A stretch of 64,000 nt of DNA from Argyresthia goedartella (Eukaryota; Arthropoda; Insecta; Lepidoptera; Argyresthiidae), in the NCBI GenBank assembly GCA_949825045.1, contig OX463829.1, forward strand, positions 7,502,001-7,566,000. Direction: 5' to 3'. Under the pieces are notes generated by a model. That model searched no databases, was not told the DNA's origin, and worked only from the letters and a program-made list of their open reading frames with translations. Each line of letters begins with the position of its first letter. The stretch's first letter is position 1. The translations under genes and the position numbers were made by a program. Positions 13,001 through 25,000 of the stretch are shown here, one piece after another.

Positions 13001-16000
13001 GCTAGCACAGATTTATATTATTTTTTTTTTAATTAAAAGAAGAAAAAACCGGTCAAGTGCGAGTCTAAATCGCGCACGAAGGGTTCCGTACCACCGTTCA
13101 AAGGAAGCGATGGTGTGGAGTGAATAGTTTGGATTTTACACAGCAAAATATTGTTTACAAAGTTATTGGTGCGGTTACTTTCACACTCCATGTACGTAAC
13201 CAGGTGCATCCATAAGTTTGTATGTGGTATTGAAAGAATTGTTGTATGGGAGCCCCCTTAAATATTTCTTTTATCCTGTTTTTTAGTATTTGTTGTTATA
13301 GCGGCAACATAAATACATCATCTGTGAAAATTTCAACTGTCTAACTATCACGGTTCGTGAGATACAGCCTGGTGACAGACGGACGGACGGACAGCGGAGT
13401 CTTAGTAATAGGGTCCCGTTTGGAACCCTTCGGGTACGGAACCCTAAAAACAACCAAGAAAGCTATTTATAAGTCAGAATATTACATTTTTTTAATTGCG
13501 GCAACGTAAGAATAATATTTTCGTTGAAAATATTTATACTACTGTAATTATCATTGTACTGTCGAGTGGCTCTGACAAGTTAACGATTTTTTGAGTAATT
13601 TTTCTTACATACTGGTATTGAGAAAGTAGCGCTTGAACGAGTGCGAGTAGGACATCTTAATGCAATTTTACTTAATAGATATGATGGTTCGATCTTATTG
13701 TAAATCAAATTAAATAAGAAAATCTGGTCTCTAATTTGTCTTCGCTTAGCCAAGGATACAAAAGTATTTAAATCAAAAATTTCGAATTTATATTGAAATA
13801 TTTATAAAAAAATATTTTGGATTCTCTCAATCATGTCTATGTACTTGGAATATTGTGGGCTCCATACCGTCGATGCATATTCCAAATTAGATCTAACAAA
13901 TGAATTATATTATAAGGCATATAATATAAGTGAATGAGTTCTTAAAATCTCTACCCTGCCGGAATATAAAACCTAACATTCTATAAGCTTTGGCAGTAAT
14001 CTTACTGATATGCGAGGCAAATAACAGTTTGTGATCAATTTGTATGCCTGTATTGTTTGTTTGCCTGGTATGATTCCGAGCCACAGCAATGCTGTCGCTA
14101 TCTCTGAAACGCACGCGTCACTGCTGGTCTGTCGCGGTGACACACCGACATTGCTGCGTGCGTGTCCGGAGGTATACATTGTTGTAGAGGCTGGATAGTG
14201 TGCAATAGACGGACGAGTGAGTTTGGGCCTCGACTCTATGAGACGGGTCTATCTGTTGCACTTTTGGTCGAGACTTTACTTAGTGCACTTCATGATTACT
14301 GTAGGAATGCCTGGCGGAGTCCGCAATCTTACGCAATTGACAACACACGTCAAGCACGATTTTACCGACGCGTCGTCGGCATGATGCACGCTTTTACAAA
14401 TATGAAGCGGCATGACATGTGCGGCTTGAAGCGCCATCTGTTGACATCTGGCAGAATCATAACATAACAAGCCAACAATATTTTTTTCACTTCTCATGCT
14501 CGAAAAAGTACTACTTTATGCAGGATCTAGGCGACATAAAGTTGAATTTTATGCTCTTGTGCATAAAAGTAGCTTTTTAAATGTGTCTACACTAAGGCAG
14601 TGACCATTTAGCCCATACAGCCAAAAACAATTAATTGTACATGGATAAAACTTGCTAATTTATAATATTTCCATCCCTATTTGCATTTTTGATTTATAAT
14701 AAGATAATACGAAAAAGAAACTAAATATCAAAACGTGTTTACCACAAAAAAAAACATTATTCCAAAATAATTTAAGAATAGGCTGTATATTTTTTTTCTT
14801 TGCCCGAAAATTATGCAGGAAAATTAAAAAAAGTAAAGTAGCGGGAAAGAAGCTGTGAACTTTTCGTATTGAATTTTCTCAAATTATTGTTTTATTTTCT
14901 CGCAATCGAAGTGAAAAGCAGAGTTTATAACAGAGTTTTATAAAAATGGTTCGTTTTGTGCACTTGTTGTAAAATCTACTATTATGGCCTATTCAAATAG
15001 GCCAGAATTGTTTTTTTGTCCTGGTTAAGGCGATACTTCGTCCGTGCAAAGGTCCCCGTTACACCAGGCGTAAAGAAACGCAGTGTGAGAGGGACGGAAT
15101 CGGGAAAAAAATGAAAAAACATAGCGCTAAACCACAGAACAATTGTTTAAAAATAAACTACGCTATTTTGTTAAAAAGTTTTTAAGGAGATTTTACGAAT
15201 ACTTAGTCGGTCCTTAAGTTCTGTCACAAGGTTTTTGATAGATAAAACTCAGCAATAAACTTTTTCTTATTCGTATTATACATGATTAAAAAGCTTATTT
15301 TATACGAATCAAATTGCAACACAATACATTTTGTACGATTATCGCAATATGACAAAAAACCTTATAACTTGAGACAATCGCGAACCCAAAACACGCCGCA
15401 ACTGACAAAAATACCACTTACCACAAATTTAATAAAAAAACAGTGTTCCAGATAACCAACAAGGTTTTTTTATTTATTCTGAAACCTCGATTTTAGACCA
15501 TGCTTAACAACTAGCATTTGATTTTCTGTTAGCTTTCAGTTCCAACTGCTCCCAAAGAGAACTTTACGTACTTTTTACGTTTTCAGAAAAACGTATAAAA
15601 ATGATCTTGTGGGCAACAAGTACACTACGTAAAATGTGAATATGAAAATTTGTTTTACCCAGACTTAGTTATCTTATGCTTCAAAATGAAGGTAACGGGT
15701 TCAGGGAGGGTTCTGACTAAAATCTCACGTAAGTTTGAAAGGTTTTAAGAGTCATGGAAAAAAGATAAAGTGAATCACGTCCGTATTTTTGATTGGGTAA
15801 AAATGTGCAAAATCTCTGAAGAAACTAGCATTTGTGTAATATGGCTTTAAGCATTTAAATCCAATAATCGTTCTAATTTATCAGTATTTAATGAGCTATC
15901 AAACCATATATAGTATTAAATAAAATAAAACTTGGTATTATTTACTATGCCGCAAAATATTTGTGACAGAACTTATGGACCGACTATGTACATAATATCT

Positions 16001-19000
16001 ACATTTTAAACGCAGTTCCACAATGAAATTAGTTAGGATTTCAGAATTACAGGAAACAAAAATAGAGGTGTTTTCGTAATTAAATTCTATCGGGAAAATT
16101 TCATCCAATCGCGTTTTTGTTTTAGTGAAAATCTTAATCAAATACTCAATAAACGTTAACCCAAAAATCGAATCTGTAGATGAATTCATGGTGGAGTAAA
16201 TGGATTCGAAAAAAAAAACCTTTTTTTTCGTAGCACCTTAATTCACTGTTTTGCGCCCCATTACATACCATGTTTCGCCACATTTCCAAGAAGTGGAGTG
16301 AAAAGGCACGAGGGACGAGAGTGCCGCCGGATTTTTGTCGATCTGATTCTATCTTTTTGAAGCCCGAGGGATTTGTGTATTGAAGTCCAATATTTATATT
16401 CCAGGTGCTAGAAGCGATGATCCACTATCAGAAATACGCCGGCGAGCGCGCCCGCTTCCAAGGCATCGTCAACGAGCTGGACCGCTCGACCGGCGCATAC
16501 CGCGACGACCTGGGTCTGAAGACTGCCATCATGTCGTTTGTGAACGCAGTACTGAACTATGGCGCCGGGGAAGAGAGCTTGGAGTTCAGGCTGCACTTGA
16601 GATATGAGTTGCTGATGTTGGGTATTCAACCGGGTGAGTCAATGTGGCTTTGTGTTCTTCTTCGTACTTGTTCTTATGAAGTACTAGGTGATCCCCGCCA
16701 CTTCATCTGCGAGCTCCTAGGAATTATCATTTACCGAGATAACGTTACCCTCCTTTTGGTGCAGTCGGATAAAAAGTATCCTATATGTTAATCTAGCTCA
16801 TACAATATCTCTGTGATAAATTTCAATGAAATCCGTTCAGCCGTTTTAGCGTGATTGAGGCACAAACACACAGACATCCGAACATCGCTACTTCCACATT
16901 TATAATATAAGTTGGTGCGGATCTCTTCGACATAAGTGTGGATTGAACACTCTGAAATACTAACAAAGCAATTTCCATTCCAGTCATCGAGAAACTCCGT
17001 AAATACGAGAACGAAACCCTCGACCGGCACATCGACTTCTTCGAGATGGTGCGAAATGAAGACGAGAAGGAGCTCGCGAGGCGCTTCGACAAACAGCACG
17101 TGGACACGAAGAGTGCGGGCGCCATGTTCGAGCTGTTGCGGCGGAAGCTCAGTCACACGGCGGCGTATCCGCATATGTTGTCGATGCTGCAACACCTGCT
17201 GCTGTTGCCTCGTGAGTACTCCCTCGCTACCTTCCTGACTTGGCACATCGACGCCGTCGGGATGTTGGCTAAACCTAGTACCGGTTCAGAGCCAAAACTA
17301 ATATCGTTACTATCATCCTAATGCCTGTTGGAGAACTCTATATTAGCTTTCAAGTACAACGGCATAAAGCTAAGGTAGGTATGCCGAAGCATTAACCAAT
17401 ACAGTATTTGACTGCTAGTCAAAATAGATACTTTTTAGGAACTGTCAAAACAGTAATTTTGTTTACGAGTTGTATGAAATACTAGCATGTGACGTCATAG
17501 TCAAATGCTGCCTTTTTACACAAAATTGAGTTTATAAAATTCAAATGCTGGAACTATACCTTTCTGATATTGTCAGTTTTTGTTGAAATTGGGTCAGCTT
17601 GATACATGTTTCTAGATTTATTGGACTACCTAGTCAAATACCGTATTATCCCGAGTTCATATTATAGAGTTACTAAATAGCTTCCTCTGTCGCAACTTAT
17701 CAAGAGCCTTCCTTTAGTTTTGTTGGTAATTGTCATACAAAAATATCATAACATCACACACTGTGTTATGGGACGTAAAAATGGTACAGTAGTTACAGCA
17801 ATACGTGACAACCTCACACAGAATCTCAAACACATATTTCCCAGGTATACTATGGAATTCGCATCTCTTATTTGACAAACTTTTAGAGGAGATGATAAGC
17901 TATGCGGTAGTAAAAGAATGAAATGCCACTGAGGTTTTTTGGAGAATAATAATAAAAAGCAAAAACATGAAAATATGTCTTAATATGGCTAAATACTTTC
18001 ATTAGATAAAAACAGAGAAAGTCTTTAATGTGAAGACAGAACAGCTCTACAAAACAATCAAAGATTTTTGAAACTATCGTATATTTTAGGAGTGGGATTA
18101 ATTTTTAAATTTAAGTACCCCTTAAAAAACCCTACACTGAAAGTATTTCTAGCTAATTATTTAGAATTGGCAATCGTATGATAGAAAACCGCAAAAACTC
18201 ATGTATTGATCATTGTTCGCAGTCGAATACAACCCGCACGCTCAACACTGGCTGCTGCTGGAGCGCGTGGTGCAGCAGGTGGTGCTGCAGCAGGGCGGCT
18301 CCATGTGCAGTCGCTCCACGTCGTCGCAGGACGTCCACCCGGCGGGAGATGATAAGAGTGAGACCAGCGCTTCCTACGGAAAAGTGAGTTGGAAGCGGCC
18401 TTTTGACGTATAGTTGCTCCTGGAGCTCGTGGTGCAGCAGGCGGTGCTACAGCAGGGCGGCTCCATGTGCAGTCGCTCCACGTCGTCGCAGGACGTCCAC
18501 CCGGCGGGAGATGATAAGAGCGAGACCAGCGCTTCCTTCGGAAAAGTGAGTTGGAAGCGGCCTTTTGACGTATAGTTGCTCCTGGAGCTCGTGGTGCAGC
18601 AGGCGGTGCTACAGCAGGGCGGCTCCATGAGCAGTCGTTCCACCTCGTCGCAGGATGTCTTACCCGGCGGGAGAGGATCAGAGCGCGACCAGCGAATAGT
18701 CTTCGTGAAACCCTGTCGGTCTGGTTTACAATTTGTCGAGAGTTTACAAACTAACGCGTTAGTTAATAAAGAGTAAGTTGAAAGCGACATTTTGACTTCT
18801 AGTTGCCCCTGGAGGAGGTCGTGGTGCACCGGGTGGTGCTGCACCACGACCGGGCAGGGCGGCTCCATCTGTAGACACTTTACCTCGTCGCAGCACGTCC
18901 ACAACGGGATATTGCGTTATTATAATAATAATACCTTGGACACTATTTCTACACACATTGATCTAGCCCCAAACTAGGATTCCCTGTATCTTGGGTACTA

Positions 19001-22000
19001 GACAACGATACACATACTTATATAGATAAATACTATACTAAGATAGATAAATAACCATGACAAGGGTACAAACTCCGTTCTCATCAAACAAATATTTGCC
19101 CCCACCGGGACTCGAACCCGGGACCCTTGGCTTCGTAGGCAGGGTCACTGCCGTCCCGGCCATTCGGGTCGTCTCATATGTAAGGAAGCTTTTATGTCAA
19201 CATTTAATGTTGTACTTTAACAAGTTTCACAATTTGTTTCCAGATCTACAACCCGGACATGGCTCCACTGGAGATCAACGTGGGTGAAATAGTCCACCTA
19301 TTGGCCAAGGAGGAGGAGTTGGTCGAAGCCAGAACTACAGCCGAGAATCTGCAGAAAGAGAATGTGGATCTGGCTACAGAACTAGCCAAGAAGGTAAGGT
19401 TTATGAGATAAATTAACTGGGGTCTGAGGATTATAATATTTCTATTGGATTCGGAAAGTTCACATTTAATTTATGTTTACTTTTCACAATTCACAATTCA
19501 CTATTCTTTATTGCACAGAACATTACAACAATACAATCATACACGAAATTAAAAGGCAAAGGCGAGCTTATCTCTCAACAGAGATTTCTTCCAGCAAACC
19601 TATCTGGATAGGATACATATAAAATGAAAAGGGTAGTCTAGTGCAATTAAATACTTACCAAATACCAATAAAATATGATACTTACTATAAAAATACATAT
19701 AATCAAAGAAATAGTAGATAAAATAAGAATAAACAAATAATAATAATAAATAGATAAATACAATTACATACTTATATATACAATACCTATGATGAAAGAG
19801 AAAGTAAGTGCTCTTTCAAGCGATTCTTAAAGGAGAAAAGAGTGGGACTGTCCCTTATAGTGCAGGGAAGTGCGTTCCACAGCCGAATGGCCCTCAGCCT
19901 GAACGAGTGCTCGTAGGCGACGGTGTTATGCTGCGGAATACATAGAAGAGACACCGTGTGAGATCTCCGCTCCTTGCCTCTGGAGAAAAGGAACTCAAAA
20001 CGTTCACGAAGGTAGGAAGGATATCTGGGGTTTCTCAAGATGTTAAAAAGTAAAGTCAATATGTGGAAATCACGGCGAAGACGAATCGGGAGCCAACCCA
20101 GTTCCTTGCGATACTGCGACACGTGGTCATACTTGCGCAGCCCGAAGATGAACCGAATCCCGCGGTTCTGAAGTCGTTCGAGTTTATTCAGTTGTTCTTC
20201 GTTCGCACTCACCCAGCAAGCATCGGCATAATCAATTAAAGGAAGTAGAAGGGACTGGGCTAGAGTGACTTTAGTATGCCGTGGAAGGAAGTATTGTAAT
20301 TTCCGAAGAGAGTGAAACGATGCAAAGACTTTTCATACTATTATTATTGCAATATTTCTACCAATAATGTTGGCATGAGGAAAATTCAATAACGAAGACT
20401 AGAAACTTATGTATGCTTATATTTAAACAAATTTTTACTTAGCTTTGTGGTGAATTGATCTCATATATATGTCACCGTAAGATTGTCAAAACCGTTAGTT
20501 TATAATCTAACGTTTTTTCTCTCGTTAGTTTACAAACTATCGATAAATTGTAAACTATACTGTACTGCTCACGATATGACGCGTTAGTTTATAATAAAAC
20601 AGTTACATTGTGAACTGGTTTAAACTTGAATTGCAAAGGAAATACCAGGCATTACCAGGGCAAAGACTGCGGTAGCTTAGGTGAAGACAAGAGGGGGCGA
20701 GCGCAGCGAAGACCCCGAATAGTCTTCGTGTTAGGTTGACATGTAAGAACAAAATAAACGTGAATTCTAAACCCTGTCGGTCTGATTTACAATTTGTCGA
20801 TGGTTTACAAACTAAGGCGTTAGTTTGTAAACTAACGGTTTTGACAATCTTAAGGTGATAATATACTAACTCAACATCGTTTGGACCAACATTATTTTAA
20901 ATTATATCCTTGGGATGCTGGAATCATTATAATTTTAAGCTTATTAAATGGTTAATCCTATTTCTGAAAACATTTTTAAACTCACCATATTTCGACAAAC
21001 ATGTAATGTTTGGAGTGAATTTGGCGAAGATCGATTGAGATCTTGGCTCTCAAATAATTAATCTTTATATTTTATTTCATATGAGTCTATCGGTAACTTA
21101 CCATGATGGCATTCATTGCTATGATAGTACCTCTCGATAAATCTGTTAAGTACGAATTAGCCCACGATTACAATTCAATTGGGCGATTCATTTTCTCCAA
21201 TGCTTTGTCCTATCAAGACGCCAAACATACTGCATTCACTCCCTACCTCAACCCATTAAGCCCATCACGTAACCCGTAACCCACTAACAGGAGAAGCAAG
21301 TGGACCAGCAGTCGCAAGAGAAGGAAGAGTTGGAGTCGAACATCGCGCGACTGAAAGAGAGGTTGGAGAAGGAGACAGCGGCGCATATGGAGTGTTCGGA
21401 GAGAGCCCGGGCTGCTGCGTACAGGTCGCACACGCTGGAGACGCAGGTTAGTTAGTGAACAACAACACAAACAAACACAACAAACATGCGTCACGATTTT
21501 TGTCATGTTGGTTGGGGTCAGGATAAGGTTGAAAATCTTTAAAAGCTTGGTGGTTCCTATAAACATTTATTTGTGAAATTATAATTAAATCAAAAGTTAA
21601 ATACGTTCAAGAATTTTTCTTAAGAAGATGCAAAAAAAATCTAGTGAAGTAAAAAGAGGTTTTATAATATTTACGCTGATCATTTGTTTCTAGCTGAACC
21701 AAGAGCGAGTGGAACGCGCAAGATACGAGAAACTAGTCAGCGAAGGAAGCATACCAGATGATGCTAAGGTAAACTAATTATCATCCATTTTCTCTTAAGG
21801 GCGTATACAGAAAGAAAACAGGTTGCCTGCGCCGATCTAGAAGCGCTTGTAGGCGAAGGTCCAATCTGATAATAGCTACATAAAGCAATCGGGCTTAAGC
21901 AGGGGCTAAACTACATCTACAGGAGCCCTAGCTAATCTCACCTGCACGTGGTCGTCCTGCTGAACAACGAACGAGGCTCTGGCGAAAAACCCACCAACAC

Positions 22001-25000
22001 GCACTGTACCAGCATGGCGAGATCACGGTCCAACCACCACGACAGCCTACACACAAACAAGGCCTCCAGTGGTGACGCCGGTCACGACGGTAGCCGGTAG
22101 CCGGTAGCCGGACTAGTTCTGGAAGCAGCCGAGTTAAGAATCTCCGCGGGAGTACGAGCCCCCGTCGCACGATCACAGCATACCAATCGGACTCCGAAAC
22201 ATTAAGTACACTCACATTCAATACCTTGGACACAATTTAAAAATAAGTACTTTTCAACACTTCCCACAAATTCAATTAAGAACTTAAAAACTGCTGAAAG
22301 ACCTCAATACAGACACTGAGGATCCCGAAACACAGTACTCGAATATAATTAATTATATAAAAACCGCTAGTAAAAACATAAAAAAAGTCAGGAGAAATAA
22401 CAATAAACTAACAGAGATAACCAACACATTATTCTAGATCGTCAGGTAAAACGCAGCATCAGAAACTTAAAAAAAAAACTAGTTGAAACGACTCTATTAA
22501 AAAAGAGATCACTACATGCAGCCAAACAAGGTTCCAGCTATAGTAGAACTTGGATCACATCTCTGTTTGATAACAGCGGGAAGAAACGAGAGTAACGAAT
22601 ATATGTAAACCTATATTCTGACCCTTATAAACTAAATATCTTTCCAGCGCCGATTATCTCCGTCCTACTCTGAACACTGCCCTTTCTATTAGCGGCTATG
22701 AGGTGCATCGAGCTCTACAGAGCATGAAGAACGACAAAAGCGCTGAACCCCACCTCGCAAACCTCGATAACTCCATACTGTTCATCAAACAATAAGATTC
22801 CCATCAACCTCCTGAACAGGTTGGTTGTCGCCCCGGATTCTCTACTACAGACCACCTGCACACACTCGACTAGATAATAGAAAAGTGTAATGCGTTCAAC
22901 TAGCCTCTCTACATAGCATTCGTAGATCACTCAAAAACTTTCGACAGCATCACACACTGGTAAATCTTTACCGCACTCCACAATCAAAATATCGATCCCA
23001 CCTATATAAATATCATTCGAGAGAGGGGTGAAACAGGGAGACCCTCAATCTCCTAAACTATTCACCAGTACCTTCGAAGAAGTTTTCAGAAACTTGGCGG
23101 TCTCATGGCGCAGCAAAGGCATTGTCGTCGGCGATAGAAGGCTGCACAACCTTCGCTTTGCCGATGATATTGTTCTGTTTGCGCCATCCTCGTTACAACT
23201 CCAAATAATGCTCCAGAGAACTGAGCACTGCAAACTTTGAGGTTGGACTGATGATGAACTGGTCAAAAAACCAACTCATGACCAATGGCGCAAAACGTAA
23301 GATAGTGGCTGATGGGCAGGACATACAATATGTCGACGAGAACATCTACTTGGGCCATACAATCTCCTTCGAAAACAGGCAGGACAAAGAAATTGAAAGA
23401 CGGCTTTTGAACCCCTGGAAGACTTTCTGGTCTACGAAGGAGCTGATGAAGGGCAACCTACCGCTGTTCCTGAAGCGCGAACTCGTCGACATGTGCATTC
23501 TGTCTATCCTCACTTACGGCGCACAAACTTGGTCGTTGACTGAGCATCAGAAGTCCATACACAAGGTTTGTCAGCGAGCGATGGAGCGCAGTATTATTAA
23601 ATATTAAATGTATGGATCGCGTTAGGAATACTATACTGCGCTCCAACACTGGCATAGTACAAGTAATCTCTCAGATGGAACGAACTGGGCTCACTGAATG
23701 GAGGCCTACAGATGGACACCGGCGTGGGAGAAGGTACAGAAGGCGATGGGGGGATGACCTGGATAAAATCCTGCCAGAGTGGATCGATAAAGGTTTAGCT
23801 AGAGATGTAAAAAAATGGCGGCTCACCACCACTGACCTGCGCGATTCAGAACCTGTCGGTGCGCTTCGGAGCCTATCGGTAATGGTTTGTTGTAAATGGC
23901 ACATGTACATAAGCGCCGATTACCAGCGCCGATAAGCATTGATAGATTGGCGGTAGGGTGGTAGATCTTTCTTTCTGTATTCGCCCTAAGGCAATAAAGG
24001 GTGGTTTCCAAAGGAAGTTTTTGTCCGAGGACTATGTTTGAATAAAGATGACCAAGTCCTGCCAAGCAAATGCCTTAAATGTTTTCGTTTGTACCCGCAG
24101 GTCAGCAACCTCAAGAGCGCGGTCTGCGAGACGTTCTGCGCGCCGCCTCCTCCCCCGCCCCCCGCGTGCGGCCCCCCCGCGCCGCCCGCGCCCCCCGCAC
24201 CCCCCGCACCCCCCGCGCCGCCCGCACTCGCCCCCCCCGCCGCGCTGGCGCCCCGGCCCAAGAAGGACGTGCCGCAGCCCGGCAACCCGCTCAAGAGCTT
24301 TAACTGGAGCAAGCTGCCCGACGCGAAGCTGCACGGGACGATCTGGCAGGAGTTGGACGATACGAAGCTGTATAATAAGATGGATCTGAACGCGATCGAC
24401 AAGATGTTCTGCGCGTACCAGAAGAATGGCGTTCAGGTGAGTCTTCTCAAAACTTTTACACACTACCCTTTTCATTGAGCGATCGACAGCGTCAACATCC
24501 CATCAGTGACATCAGCCCTGCAGTTGAAGTCCCTAATCTGCAGACAGGGACTTTCTTGCTGGCTATAAGCCTCCTCCTTTTTGTGACAACTTTTCCGGCC
24601 CGCCAATCTGATCGATACGTCCCGCGATTTGAATACTCCGACTATAGTCGGCCAGATCTGACTATCAATTCGAGCTACCTTTTCTCTCGATCTCCACCCA
24701 CCCTCTTGAAACTCCTACATCCTCCACTTTGTCTCCAGAACGAGGGTTCAGTAGAAGACCTCCGCCAGCTGGGAACGAACCCAAAGCCGACTCGTACCAA
24801 GGTTCTCTCCGTGATCGATGGCCGGCGCGCGCAGAACTGCACCATCCTGCTGTCCAAGCTGAAGATGACGGATGAGGAGATTTGCAGGTTTGTGCATCAT
24901 TATTGCACTAAGATTAACAACAAATGCATAACAGGAGAACTGATTTCGCGTGGAGAAAGTATGATAGCTGTCGAAAGTACAATGCATCCGACAGCTGGAT

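Larger units (their letters stand above)
11041..16404 (+). other. DAAM: DAAM intron 3
   Basis: This 5.4-kb AT-rich intron carries a maT mariner (11334-12665), a TACGGAACCC repeat (13040-13450), a LINE C-terminal relic (13500-14115) and a mariner-related MITE (15200-15990). The stretches 12666-13039, 14116-15199 and 15991-16404 contain nothing I can identify. Confidence 0.85.

Noticed and set aside
14162..14467. 101-codon ORF
   Set aside because: No family resemblance and an overlapping ORF on the opposite strand of similar length; likely chance.
18414..18545. Mutually exclusive alternative exon 6
   Set aside because: Exon 5 ends in phase 1 but this copy must be read in phase 0, so swapping it for exon 6 would shift the frame; only addition after exon 6 is compatible.
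18374..18904. 176-codon reverse-strand ORF with internal repeats
   Set aside because: It is the antisense of the duplicated exon 6 copies; its length follows from repeating a GC-rich stretch.
24032..24475. Gly-rich reverse-strand ORFs over the FH1 exon
   Set aside because: Shadows of the CCC/GCG-rich proline codons of DAAM exon 10.
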